From the NCBI GenBank assembly GCA_002499455.1, contig DALN01000043.1:13058-31634 (forward strand): DNA of 18,577 bases, in the 5' to 3' direction. Positions 6,887 through 17,216 of this stretch are shown here, in pieces; position 1 is the stretch's first letter, and every line of letters starts with the position of its first letter. The stretch comes from Methanoculleus sp. UBA77. Its GTDB lineage: Archaea; Halobacteriota; Methanomicrobia; Methanomicrobiales; Methanoculleaceae. Under the pieces are notes generated by a model, which searched no databases, was not told the origin of the DNA, and worked only from the letters and a program-made list of their open reading frames with translations. Both the position numbers and the translations under genes were made by a program.

Positions 6887-9211
6887 ATGCAGAGAGGAGA
6901 TGTGCGAATATCCAGACTGTTTCAGGAGCTGGAGAGGTTGATGGAGTGCCGGTCTGATCTATCCCGGAGTGAGTTGCTGCAGATGTTGCGGGATGCAGCC
7001 CACGCCCTCGACCGCCGGTCACAGAGGAGGCTGAAAGACGGCATCGAGACACTGCTCGACGAGAACCGGGATCTCGTCGGCCGTGCTGCCCGGGCCGAAG
7101 CAGAGCGTGACGCAATCCTCGCCGCCGTCGGCCGGCAGGGGGCTGTCTACGATGCCGACGGCCGGGTGGTCGTGGCGGGGCCGGGGGAAGAGAGCCGGAT
7201 AGCCCGGGCGTTGTCGGGGACGGGGGATGTCTCCGGCGGGATAACGATCCATTATCCTGACGGCGGGCCGGTCGGGCCCGGAGATCTTCCCGGGAACCGG
7301 GCGCTCGCGGGAGAGGAACTCCGGTCCTGCCGGTTCGTCCTCCTCGATGATTCCGGGGATGCCACGCAGGTTGCCGTATCCGCCACACCCATCGTCACGG
7401 CCGGGGTCATCTCCGGTGCCGCCGTCACCTGGCAGGAGACCGCCGGGGAAGAACAAAAGAGACCCCTCGCGGAGGAGACGGATACCCTGCTTCTCGGGCT
7501 CTTTGAGAATCTCGGGGACATCGTCGGTATCCAGCTGCCGGACCACACGGTCCTGCGCTACAACCGCGCCGGCTACGAGGCGCTCGGCATGACGCCGGAG
7601 GAGGTGAACGGGCGGAAGTGCTACGAACTCATCGGGCGAACAGGACCGTGCGAGGTCTGCGCTACAGGCCGGGCGCTCGCGGGCAGAAAGCGCGAGGTCG
7701 TCGAGAGGTTCGTGCCCGAACTCGACCGGTACCTGGAGTGCCGCGCAAGCCCGATCCTCGATGAGCGGGGCGAGGTGGCGTTCATCGTCGAGCAGCTCTA
7801 CGATATCACCGACCGGAAGCGTACCGAGGACGAACGGCGGGAGAGCGAGGCGACGGCCCGCGCCCTCCTCGACGCTCCCGACGACGTGATCGTCCTCCTC
7901 GATATGAGCGGCCGGGTCATCGACGCCAACGAGATGGCGACGCGGCGCTTCGGGCTCTCGCGTGAGAACCTCATCGGTATGAACATCTCCGGGCTCTTCC
8001 CGCCGGATGCGGCGGAGGTGCACGCGGCCCGCCTCAACCGGGTCGCCGGGTCGGGGAGTGCCGAGCGGTTCGAGGATGCGTGGGAAGGGCGGTTGTACGA
8101 TGTCGTCTTCTACCCGGTCAGGGACGCGTGCGGTGCCGTCACGCGGATTGCAGCCATTGCAAGGGACGTCACCGAACGGAAGCAGGCGGAGGATGCCCTC
8201 CGGCGCCTGACGCACGACCTGAACGAGCGGGTAAAAGAACTTTCAGCCCTGTATGCAATATCCCGGATCATCGAGCAGCCGGGAGCCTCACTCGATGAGA
8301 TCTTTCGTGAAGCCGTTATGGTGCTCCCCTCCGGATGGCAGTACCCGGAGGATGCTGTCGCCCGGATCACGGTGTGTGAACGTGAGTTCGAGACGGAAGG
8401 GTTCCTGGAGACACCCTGGCGGCAGGTGTCATCGATCGCCGTCAACGGGGAGATGGTCGGTACGGTGGAGATCTGCTACCTTCGTGAAACGCCGGAAGAG
8501 GACGAAGGACCGTTCCTTCGTGACGAGCGGCTGCTGCTCGATACTGTTGCGAGGCGTCTTGGAAGGACGATCGAACGGGTCGAGGCGGCGAAGAGTCTTC
8601 AGACGAGCGAATCCCAGTTCCGTGAGATCACCCAGCAGAGTTTCGATATGATCTACACCTGCTATCACGACGGAGGGATCGCCTACATCTCCCCGGCGGT
8701 GATGCGGATCCTCGGCTATACGCCCGACGAACTGATCGGCTGCAAGTGCCGCGATTACGTTGCTCCATCGTCGATCTCTTCCTGGGAAGAGGGGCGCAGG
8801 AAGATAGCCCGGGGCGAGCCGGTCGTGGGGCTCGAGATCGAGTTCTGCCGCAAAGACGGGTCGGTGGCGTTCCTCGAACTGAACGAGCTCCCTATCGTCC
8901 GCGACCGATCTGTGATCGGGGTCCACGCGGTCGGGAGGGATATCACCGAGCGGAAACAGAACGAGCAGCTCCGGCAGCAGGCGTTCGAGCAGATCGAGCG
9001 GAACATCGAGCAGTTTGCAATCCTCGGCGACCACATCCGCCAGCCCCTCCAGGTGATCCTCGGCATGACCGAGCTGCTCGAGGAGGGGCTGGCCGTGGAG
9101 CGGATCCAGGAGCAGGTCGACCGGATCAACGGCTACGTCCGGGCGCTCGACCGGGGCTGGATCGAGTCGAGGCAGGTCCGGGAGTTCCTCCGGAGGCACG
9201 AGCTGGCGTGA
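6887..9211 (+). CDS. Multi-PAS/GAF sensor protein with kinase-like helical tail but no ATPase domain
   Basis: The 774-residue cytoplasmic protein has a helical N-terminus, a weak PAS-like segment (about 85-190), a clear PAS with its C-terminal extension ending YDITDRKR (about 200-310), a second PAS ending ARDVTERKQ (about 325-430), a GAF-like segment (about 450-565) and a last PAS ending GRDITERKQ (about 580-690). It then has a helical segment with DHIRQPLQVILGMTELLEE, where His716 sits where a HisKA phosphoacceptor would be. The protein stops about 58 residues later with no N, G1 or G2 boxes of a HATPase domain. Similar tails are common in Methanomicrobiales sensors. No transmembrane segment is seen. 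The start is uncertain: ATG 6887, GTG 6902 and ATG 6941 are in frame, and the frame is open to GTG 6773. Confidence 0.85.
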   Translation: MQRGDVRISRLFQELERLMECRSDLSRSELLQMLRDAAHALDRRSQRRLKDGIETLLDENRDLVGRAARAEAERDAILAAVGRQGAVYDADGRVVVAGPGEESRIARALSGTGDVSGGITIHYPDGGPVGPGDLPGNRALAGEELRSCRFVLLDDSGDATQVAVSATPIVTAGVISGAAVTWQETAGEEQKRPLAEETDTLLLGLFENLGDIVGIQLPDHTVLRYNRAGYEALGMTPEEVNGRKCYELIGRTGPCEVCATGRALAGRKREVVERFVPELDRYLECRASPILDERGEVAFIVEQLYDITDRKRTEDERRESEATARALLDAPDDVIVLLDMSGRVIDANEMATRRFGLSRENLIGMNISGLFPPDAAEVHAARLNRVAGSGSAERFEDAWEGRLYDVVFYPVRDACGAVTRIAAIARDVTERKQAEDALRRLTHDLNERVKELSALYAISRIIEQPGASLDEIFREAVMVLPSGWQYPEDAVARITVCEREFETEGFLETPWRQVSSIAVNGEMVGTVEICYLRETPEEDEGPFLRDERLLLDTVARRLGRTIERVEAAKSLQTSESQFREITQQSFDMIYTCYHDGGIAYISPAVMRILGYTPDELIGCKCRDYVAPSSISSWEEGRRKIARGEPVVGLEIEFCRKDGSVAFLELNELPIVRDRSVIGVHAVGRDITERKQNEQLRQQAFEQIERNIEQFAILGDHIRQPLQVILGMTELLEEGLAVERIQEQVDRINGYVRALDRGWIESRQVREFLRRHELA

Positions 9212-9334
9212 GGCTCTGGAGTGGAGGTGTCTGTTCACCTCGCTGGTGCGGGCGGAGCTTTGCCGGTGCGATGTCTGCGATGTGGGAAAGGCGGTCTACC
9301 GCTCGCGAGAGGCGCGGGCGAAGGTGTGCGAGGA

Positions 9335-9379
9335 ACGACTGTCCGCAGGACAGGAGTTCGGGCACCGTTAGGTGCGAGC
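9335..9379 (+). repeat. Double-hairpin repeat element, copy 1
   Basis: The order is ACGAC, stem TGTCC, loop GCA, stem GGACA, connector GGAGTTCG, one base, stem GCACC, loop GTTA, stem GGTGC, then GAGC. The same layout and connector recur at 17326-17372 with different but still self-complementary stems. It lies between the sensor gene and the Schlafen-type remnant and adds an in-frame TAG to an open frame running from 9210. Confidence 0.7.
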
Positions 9380-9442
9380 AAGAGCGAGCATGAGAAGCCA
9401 TCAGGCTCCGAAGGTGTTATGCACGGCTGGTCCGGGAGGGGA

Positions 9443-9740
9443 ACGCGAGGGCACTGAGGCCGGGCTGCTGGAGCCGGAGTTTGCCGTCAGCGATGGGTTC
9501 CAGACTATCATCCGCCGGGTCCGGGGTAGGGAAGAACCTTCGGTGAAACCTTCGGGGTTAATCCTCGACATGATCCGGCGGCAGCCAGAGATCACCATAC
9601 CCGAGATGGCCGAAGCACTGGGCAAGAGCACCCGGGCCATAGAGATGCAACTCGCAAAACTCAGAAAATCCGGGAAGGTGCAACGCGTCGGCCCGGCCAA
9701 AGGCGGCCACTGGGAGATCACCGAAGGCGGTGATGAGTAG
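9443..9740 (+). pseudogene. C-terminal remnant of an AlbA_2/AAA_4 (Schlafen-type) ATP-binding regulator
   Basis: Only the tail of a larger gene remains. The reading frame encodes LLEPEF, then a winged-helix segment containing IPEMAEALGKSTRAIEMQ and a final KGGHWEI. This is the typical C-terminus of COG2865 proteins, which are annotated as RecG-like helicases or transcriptional regulators with an AlbA_2 domain. The N-terminal AlbA_2 and catalytic-like parts (several hundred residues) are absent, and upstream DNA is the sensor gene plus the double-hairpin repeat. The open frame begins with a GTG at 9372, so a short protein of up to 122 residues could still be made, but the fragment most likely records a deletion. 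Confidence 0.6.
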
Positions 9741-9796
9741 CGTCGGTGAGCGTGGGATTTTCACGCAGATGCTGGTCGTCATCTCCTTTTAGGGGA

Positions 9797-10266
9797 TGCG
9801 TGAATCACGGCAGGCTGAAAGAGGTGACGAAAGAGCACCCACACGACATCACTGTGGCTCTTGGCGGCCTGGTCGAGAAAGGGCTTCTGATGAGCGAGGG
9901 GCCGGGAAAGAGCACGTTCTCCTACCGTCCCGGCCGCCGCCCGATGGAGGGTGGATGTTCGGAGCTCCCGGGATCTGTTTGAAGTCAAGCTCCGGACTTT
10001 AGGATACATTGCGCGAGATTGCAGGGCCGGTCAGATCTGTGCAGAAAGTGTCTAGGAAGATAGTTGAAGCAACGATTCTCCGCCTCTGCGAGGAAAGATA
10101 CCTGCTCCCGGATGACCTGGCCGATCTGGACTCGCACCTTCGGCCCATTTATCACGCCTTCATCCCTGCGTTCAGAAAGGGTTATCTTTTAGTACCGGTA
10201 ATACGCACACGTACAGACTTGTTTCCCGATTATAGCGGAAGCTTCAGGTTTGAGGTGATAGGATGA
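9797..10266 (+). pseudogene. Frameshifted C-terminal remnant of a second Schlafen-type regulator
   Basis: Two fragments of one protein lie in different frames. The first, to 9982, contains EHPHDITVALGGLVEKGLL, a winged-helix motif of AlbA_2-family C-termini. The second, from TTG 10009, contains VSRKIVEATILRLCEERYLL, a downstream module of the same kind of protein. A stop and frame change lie between 9980 and 10009, and no N-terminal domain is found upstream. The tail of the second fragment is divergent. Its TGA overlaps the ATG of the Panacea gene (ATGA), and GAGGTGAT in its last codons serves as that gene's ribosome site, so the 85-residue fragment could still be translated as a leader peptide. 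Confidence 0.55.
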
Positions 10267-11288
10267 GGAAGCAGAAGTTGATCAATGCGTTGCTATACGC
10301 GGTGGAGCACAACGGCCGCATCGGCCGAACGAAGCTCCTGAAGTTCATCTTCTTTGTGGACCTCATCTACTACAACCAGAGAGGAACAACGCTCTGCGGG
10401 ACGACCTACATCCGTATGCCGAAAGGACCTGCCGAAGCTGCGGCGTTCCAGTTGACGTACGAGCCGAGCGCCTACCTGGACGTGAAGGCACCGATGGCAA
10501 AGGCGTATCCGGGCAGGCGGATGTCGGGCAGCCGTTCCCGGAACAGGAGTTACGAATCCTACGCATACCGCCCCAGAGTTCGGGCGGATCTTTCGCTCTT
10601 TACCCCCTACGAGCAGGTGCTTCTCTGGACCGTGCTCCAGTGGATGAAGTCAAAACGCGCAGATCATATCAGCGACATAACCCACCAGTTCCGTCTCTGG
10701 AAGGAGTTTTCCGACGGTGAGGAGATCCCGCTTGAACGCTTCCGGTTGAATTCAAGCGAGCTGGCGTACCTGGAGCGTTGTGGTCTGCACGCCGACGGCT
10801 TCGAGCGCATCTTCTGTACAGGCATCCTCCCTCTCTCCACGGAGGTTGGCAACGCGCTCCACCCCCTGAATGCGGAGCGGATTGCCACCATTGAGGAGGT
10901 TTTAGACCGCTTTATCGCGGGGTATCCCCTGCCCGCCCTGGAGATCTTCTACGACGCATATCTGGCGTGGGACGACGCCTACCGCTCGGTGCTCCGTCAC
11001 AACCCTTCGCACGCCCCTGCACTTGCGACCGAAGGCTGCGATGCCCTCTGCTTCGTCTCGCACGTCGTCGCGACGCATATGGTCCCGGCTGTATATAGAG
11101 AGGAGCAGCTGCAGAAGTTCTGCGACACCGCGGAGCGGCGCTTCAACGCTGAGCGGGACGCGATCACCCGCGATAACCCGCCCTCGCCCCCACCGGATTC
11201 CGACGGCGAGGTTCTGGCTCTTGTCGATATGGCAATGCGCATCTCTCGCGATCTTGCGTGCAGTGAGTCTCCGGCAGGGAGGAGGTAA
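10263..11288 (+). CDS. Panacea-domain (SocA/DUF4065-like) protein, candidate antitoxin
   Basis: The 341-residue product opens with KLINALLYAVEHNGRIGRTK, then LLKFIFFVDLIYYNQRG and TTYIRMPKGP. This is the pattern of Panacea domains: a helical opening, a K-L-x-K-x-x-F-x-x-D helix, and the Y-x-x-x-x-x-GP strand. Panacea domains act as antitoxins against many unrelated toxins and as the SocA proteolytic adaptor. This protein is about twice as long as a lone Panacea domain. Residues 170-341 form an unrecognised, mainly helical extension ending in a proline-rich linker near 305-315. The ribosome site GAGGTGAT and ATGA overlap support the start. The PIN-domain gene begins at or within 30 bases of its stop, which implies one two-gene unit. 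Confidence 0.78.
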   Translation: MRKQKLINALLYAVEHNGRIGRTKLLKFIFFVDLIYYNQRGTTLCGTTYIRMPKGPAEAAAFQLTYEPSAYLDVKAPMAKAYPGRRMSGSRSRNRSYESYAYRPRVRADLSLFTPYEQVLLWTVLQWMKSKRADHISDITHQFRLWKEFSDGEEIPLERFRLNSSELAYLERCGLHADGFERIFCTGILPLSTEVGNALHPLNAERIATIEEVLDRFIAGYPLPALEIFYDAYLAWDDAYRSVLRHNPSHAPALATEGCDALCFVSHVVATHMVPAVYREEQLQKFCDTAERRFNAERDAITRDNPPSPPPDSDGEVLALVDMAMRISRDLACSESPAGRR

Positions 11289-11949
11289 CCTGCCCTATTT
11301 CCTTGACAGTAACGTTCTCATCGGCTACTATTTTCACGTCGCCGACACCTGGGGCACCGAGGCCGCGGACGTCTTTGAGGACCCGGAGCCGAACCATTCC
11401 AGCACAGGGGTCTGGGCCGAGTGTTTCGGGGACGGGACGGGAGGGCGGTGCCACACCATCCAGCAGAATCTCGTCCGGGAGTTCCGGCGGGCGGTTGCGC
11501 ACCTGAAGCGAGACGGTTCGGCAGATACCCTCCTCGCCGAGGCCGAGAGCCGGGGGTGGAAGACCGTCCCGCTTCTTCGGGATGTTGCCGAACTCTGTCG
11601 CGAACAACCGACAGCGGCTCTCACGACACTTCTCGCGGTGAAGGAGCGGTACGAGGACCTCTGCCGGCGGCGGCGCTCAGTCCTCGAGGACCGGAAGGCA
11701 CTGGCGCTTCACGCGCGAACGGAACCCTACCGTGAGATCTGGGACCGGTTCAGTGCGGTCATCGACGACTACGACGACTGCGAGGTGCTCCTCGACGCCC
11801 ACGACGTCGCCGCAATGATCGACGGCATGGTACTCTACACCGGGGATTACCGCCACATCATTGCCAACCGGGAGATCATCCTTTCGGAAACCAGCCTCCA
11901 CGATGTCCGGTACCTGGGAGACCGGACGGGCGGGCGGCCGCTGGCGTGA
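11263..11949 (+). CDS. PIN-domain ribonuclease, candidate toxin partner of the Panacea protein
   Basis: PIN domains are metal-dependent RNases typical of VapC-like toxins. The first strand YFLDSNVLIGYYF carries the first acidic residue. The C-terminal half has DAHDVAAMIDGMVLYTGDYR, with the two aspartates (MID, TGD) expected of a PIN active site; a middle acid may be the Glu in VWAECF. At about 220 residues it is longer than VapC (about 130), with a charged helical insert around the LAVKERYEDLCRRRRSV segment. The start is ambiguous. GTG 11263 gives 228 residues and overlaps the Panacea gene by 26 bp but lacks a ribosome site. A CTG at 11290 has GGGAGGAGG just ahead and would start two residues before the PIN strand. 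Confidence 0.8.
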   Translation: MSLRQGGGNLPYFLDSNVLIGYYFHVADTWGTEAADVFEDPEPNHSSTGVWAECFGDGTGGRCHTIQQNLVREFRRAVAHLKRDGSADTLLAEAESRGWKTVPLLRDVAELCREQPTAALTTLLAVKERYEDLCRRRRSVLEDRKALALHARTEPYREIWDRFSAVIDDYDDCEVLLDAHDVAAMIDGMVLYTGDYRHIIANREIILSETSLHDVRYLGDRTGGRPLA

Positions 11950-11966
11950 AGGAATCTTTCGATCCG

Positions 11967-12006
11967 ATTACAGGCATATCTTCACTATTTTACGAAAGCC
12001 TGTAAT
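11967..12006 (+). terminator. Inverted repeat after the PIN gene, possible terminator
   Basis: ATTACAGGC (11967-11975) and GCCTGTAAT (11998-12006) are perfect complements around a 22-base AT-rich loop, beginning 18 bases after the PIN stop codon. The position suggests transcript termination or 3' end protection, but no T-run follows. A protein-binding site is an alternative. Confidence 0.45.
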
Positions 12007-12073
12007 GTCCTGGAGTGACTCGCATGTACATCGACCGGTTCGGCCATAGTTGCATACGCTTATGGGTCCGTCA

Positions 12074-12095
12074 GCGCCATAGTCACCTATGGCGC
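12074..12095 (+). promoter_or_regulatory. Perfect 9-bp inverted repeat spanning a start codon
   Basis: GCGCCATAG, a TCAC spacer and CTATGGCGC form a perfect inverted repeat whose right arm contains the ATG of the 92-residue gene. It could be an operator or an mRNA hairpin that hides the start codon. No Shine-Dalgarno sequence precedes the gene. Confidence 0.5.
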
Positions 12096-12367
12096 ACTGG
12101 ACGGTAACTCTCGCACGAGAGGGAGCCGCGATCGTCGTCCGGGGCGAGGGCGACGACCCCCACGCTCCCGACAGAATCAACTACGAGGTTCGCGGCAGCC
12201 CCGGCCCGTGGTCGTTTCTGCTCGACCGGATGAAGGATGAGCGCGACCTTTACTGGATCGCCGACTGCGCCTATACGGAGGCGCTGCTGCACCCCGGCTG
12301 GTCGGTGGAGGCCGATCTCCCCCCGCTGCCAGAGCCGGAGGAACTCCCGGAGGATGCGGTCCCGTGA
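12089..12367 (+). CDS. Hypothetical 92-residue protein between the PIN and R-M genes
   Basis: The small acidic soluble protein begins MAHWTVTLAREGAAIVVRG and ends in a Pro/Glu-rich tail (LPPLPEPEELPED). Alternating hydrophobic residues in the first 20 positions suggest beta strands; a helix-like SFLLDRMKDERDLYWIADC follows. No domain is recognised. No ribosome site precedes the ATG, and AT-rich CTTATGG lies about 28 bases upstream, so a leaderless transcript is plausible. The ATG sits in the right arm of a perfect inverted repeat. GC-rich third positions fit real coding. Antisense ORFs over it look like shadows. Confidence 0.6.
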   Translation: MAHWTVTLAREGAAIVVRGEGDDPHAPDRINYEVRGSPGPWSFLLDRMKDERDLYWIADCAYTEALLHPGWSVEADLPPLPEPEELPEDAVP

Positions 12368-12413
12368 GGGAATGAGGCCGGGGCAGCCGACCCCTGGCTG
12401 ACAGCAGAATCCA

Positions 12414-12433
12414 CATCCCGCTCCGGCGGGATG
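12414..12433 (+). terminator. Perfect 8-bp hairpin after the 92-residue gene
   Basis: CATCCCGC, loop TCCG, GCGGGATG form an 8-bp stem 47 bases after the stop at 12367 and 55 bases before the R-M start. It may terminate the upstream transcript or insulate the R-M gene. No strong T-run follows. Confidence 0.4.
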
Positions 12434-12444
12434 CAGGAATAAAT

Positions 12445-12457
12445 GAAAAGACTTTTC
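12445..12457 (+). promoter_or_regulatory. Palindrome GAAAAG-A-CTTTTC upstream of the R-M gene
   Basis: This symmetric 13-base sequence in an AT-rich patch lies 31 bases ahead of the R-M ATG, where an archaeal TATA box or operator would sit for a leaderless mRNA. No controller gene is next to it. Confidence 0.35.
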
Positions 12458-12488
12458 GCGGGCTCATTTCCATATTCCATTGATCGTC

Positions 12489-15593
<3,105 letters not shown>

Positions 15594-15647
15594 TGCAGAT
15601 CGCCCTCGCGAGTCAGGCGAAAAACTCTCCGGGCTGGAGCTGGTGAG

Positions 15648-16763
15648 ATGAGTACAGCGCCGGATGAACGGGGCCCTGGTGGAAAGAGGAGGTCACGAGG
15701 ACGGAGCAGGGACAGCGCCTCTTTTCCGGCTCCCCCAGGCAGAAATGTCCTGCCTGCGGACTATGCCGGGGCCCTCAACGATATCAAAGAGCGCATTCAT
15801 TCGGAGCGCCTGCGGGTCACCCTTGCAGCCAACGCGGCCATGGTCCTGCTATACTGGGATATTGGCAGAATCATCCTCGACCGCCAGAAAAAAGAAGGGT
15901 GGGGTGCAAAGGTGATCGATCGTCTATCGCATGACCTGAAGATCGCCTTCCCCGATATGACAGGGTTTTCCCCCCGCAATCTGAAATATATGCGTACCTT
16001 TTCCGAGTCCTGGCCTGACCGGGAATTTGTGCAACGCACCATTGCACAAATTCCGTGGCGCAGCAATATTGCTCTGCTCGACAAACTCAAAGACCCCGGC
16101 CTGCGCATATGGTATGCCCGGAAAACCATCGAGCACGGCTGGAGCCGGGAGATACTCGATATTCAGATCGCAAACCGCCTGCATGATCGGCAGGGCAGGG
16201 CGCTGAACAACTTTGAACAGGTCCTCCCTCCTGCCGATTCGGATATGGCTGCGCAGGTGTTCAAGGACCCCTATCTCTTTGACTTCCTGGGGACCGCTGA
16301 TCCGCGGAGGGAGCGTGAGGTCGAACGGGCTCTGGTGGACCACATCCAGAGTTTTCTCCTCGAGATGGGAACCGGGTTTGCCTTTGTCGGCAGGCAGGTT
16401 TTACTCGAAGTAGGGGATCGGGACTTTTATCTCGATCTGCTCTTTTACCACCTGAAACTGCGCCGTTTTGTTGTCATTGAACTGAAAGCCGTGCCGTTTG
16501 ATCCGGCGTTTGTCGGGCAACTGAATCTCTATCTCTCTGCTGTCGATGACCTGTTGCGGCATCCCGATGACAATACAACCATAGGGCTGCTGCTCTGCAA
16601 GAGCAAGGACAGGCTGGTTGTCGAGTATGCTCTTCGCGGATTGAGCAGTCCGGTGGGGGTGGCAGACTGGGAGACAAAATTGATCGACCGCCTCCCGAAA
16701 GAACTCGAGGACAGCCTCCCCACCATCGAGGAGATCGAGGCGGAGCTGGAGGATGTACCGTGA
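15648..16763 (+). CDS. YhcG-family (DUF1016) PDDEXK nuclease
   Basis: The 371-residue protein has the two YhcG parts. The N-terminal DUF1016 region (about 38-190) contains NAAMVLLYWDIGRII, SPRNLKYMRTF and the IPWRSNIALLDKL block. The C-terminal nuclease (about 205-365) has DFYLDLLFYHLKLRRFVVIE followed by LK; Asp263, Glu278 and Lys280 fit the D...ExK active site, and PAFVGQLNLYL follows. YhcG proteins are frequent next to R-M genes and in defence islands, but their substrate is poorly defined. The first 30 residues are basic and low-complexity, so the true start may be later. It follows the type IIG gene by 54 bp on the same strand, suggesting an operon. Codon use is less GC-biased than in the R-M gene. 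Confidence 0.9.
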   Translation: MSTAPDERGPGGKRRSRGRSRDSASFPAPPGRNVLPADYAGALNDIKERIHSERLRVTLAANAAMVLLYWDIGRIILDRQKKEGWGAKVIDRLSHDLKIAFPDMTGFSPRNLKYMRTFSESWPDREFVQRTIAQIPWRSNIALLDKLKDPGLRIWYARKTIEHGWSREILDIQIANRLHDRQGRALNNFEQVLPPADSDMAAQVFKDPYLFDFLGTADPRREREVERALVDHIQSFLLEMGTGFAFVGRQVLLEVGDRDFYLDLLFYHLKLRRFVVIELKAVPFDPAFVGQLNLYLSAVDDLLRHPDDNTTIGLLLCKSKDRLVVEYALRGLSSPVGVADWETKLIDRLPKELEDSLPTIEEIEAELEDVP

Positions 16764-16789
16764 GCCCGGTTGATCACGAAGAGCCGGGC
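16764..16789 (+). terminator. Hairpin at the YhcG stop codon
   Basis: GCCCGG (16764-16769) pairs with CCGGGC (16784-16789), starting right after the stop codon with a 14-base loop. It may terminate or stabilise the R-M/YhcG transcript. No T-run follows. Confidence 0.35.
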
Positions 16790-16803
16790 CTCAACACCCC
16801 TGG

Positions 16804-16817
16804 TCGAAGGCCTTCGA
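16804..16817. repeat. Perfect 14-bp palindrome in the YhcG downstream gap
   Basis: TCGAAGGCCTTCGA is fully self-complementary. Apart from a tRNA-like T-arm motif near 16852-16880 and the AT-rich TTTAATTTT near 16964-16973, which could be the promoter of the next gene, nothing else recognisable was seen in 16790-17006. Confidence 0.4.
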
Positions 16818-17006
16818 TCTGACGTATCTGCCGGTCATTTTGTCCAATACAAGGGTTCAAACGCGGGTTCAGATCCGGACCCCGCCGCCCGTACACCGCC
16901 CATCTAGGCCGTAGAGTGAACCTGGCCGGCCGCAGCGGATCCCCGCACTGGGAGCAAAGAACCTTTAATTTTCCCGGCGGCAAGAGTGATCCATGGAGTG
17001 GGGGCA

Positions 17007-17192
17007 ATGCCGGTAGAAGGCGACGGAAGACTGATCGACGACACGACAATCCAGCTCGACCAACCCCTGAAACCCGGGGAAGAAAGAGTGGTGGTCAGGT
17101 TGAGGAAACACCCTAAAAAGATGACAAAACTTCATGCTCCTGAAGAATACATCCTGAAACTGGCCGAGAAAGACCTCGAAGAATTGTACTGA
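17007..17192 (+). CDS. Small (61-residue) possible antitoxin-like protein
   Basis: The product starts MPVEGDGRLIDDTTIQLDQP and ends ILKLAEKDLEELY. A strand-rich first half (DTTIQLDQPLKPGEERVVV) and a basic then helical tail resemble the size and shape of small beta-rich antitoxins such as DUF104-like proteins, but I cannot assign a family. ATG 17007 is preferred over GTG 16986 because GGAGTGGGGG lies a few bases ahead. A TATA-like CTTTAATTTT sits about 40 bases upstream. It precedes a broken MNT gene by 24 bp, so it may be a leftover of a module whose partner was lost. Confidence 0.55.
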   Translation: MPVEGDGRLIDDTTIQLDQPLKPGEERVVVRLRKHPKKMTKLHAPEEYILKLAEKDLEELY

Positions 17193-17216
17193 TACATATA
17201 TCGGCGATGATACGGC

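Noticed and set aside
6510..6941. 143-residue ORF in the trkH-sensor gap
   Set aside because: No ribosome site, unlikely composition, and it overlaps the promoter-like AT-rich island and the sensor start.
7019..8215. 398-residue ORF antisense to the PAS sensor
   Set aside because: It mirrors the PAS domains codon for codon and has no recognisable motif.
16845..16895. Possible tRNA gene or tRNA 3' end (GGGTTCAAACG and GGGTTCAGATCCGG)
   Set aside because: The T-loop-like words are present, but the flanking T-stem does not pair and no D-arm, anticodon arm or acceptor stem could be built on either strand. At most it is a degraded fragment.
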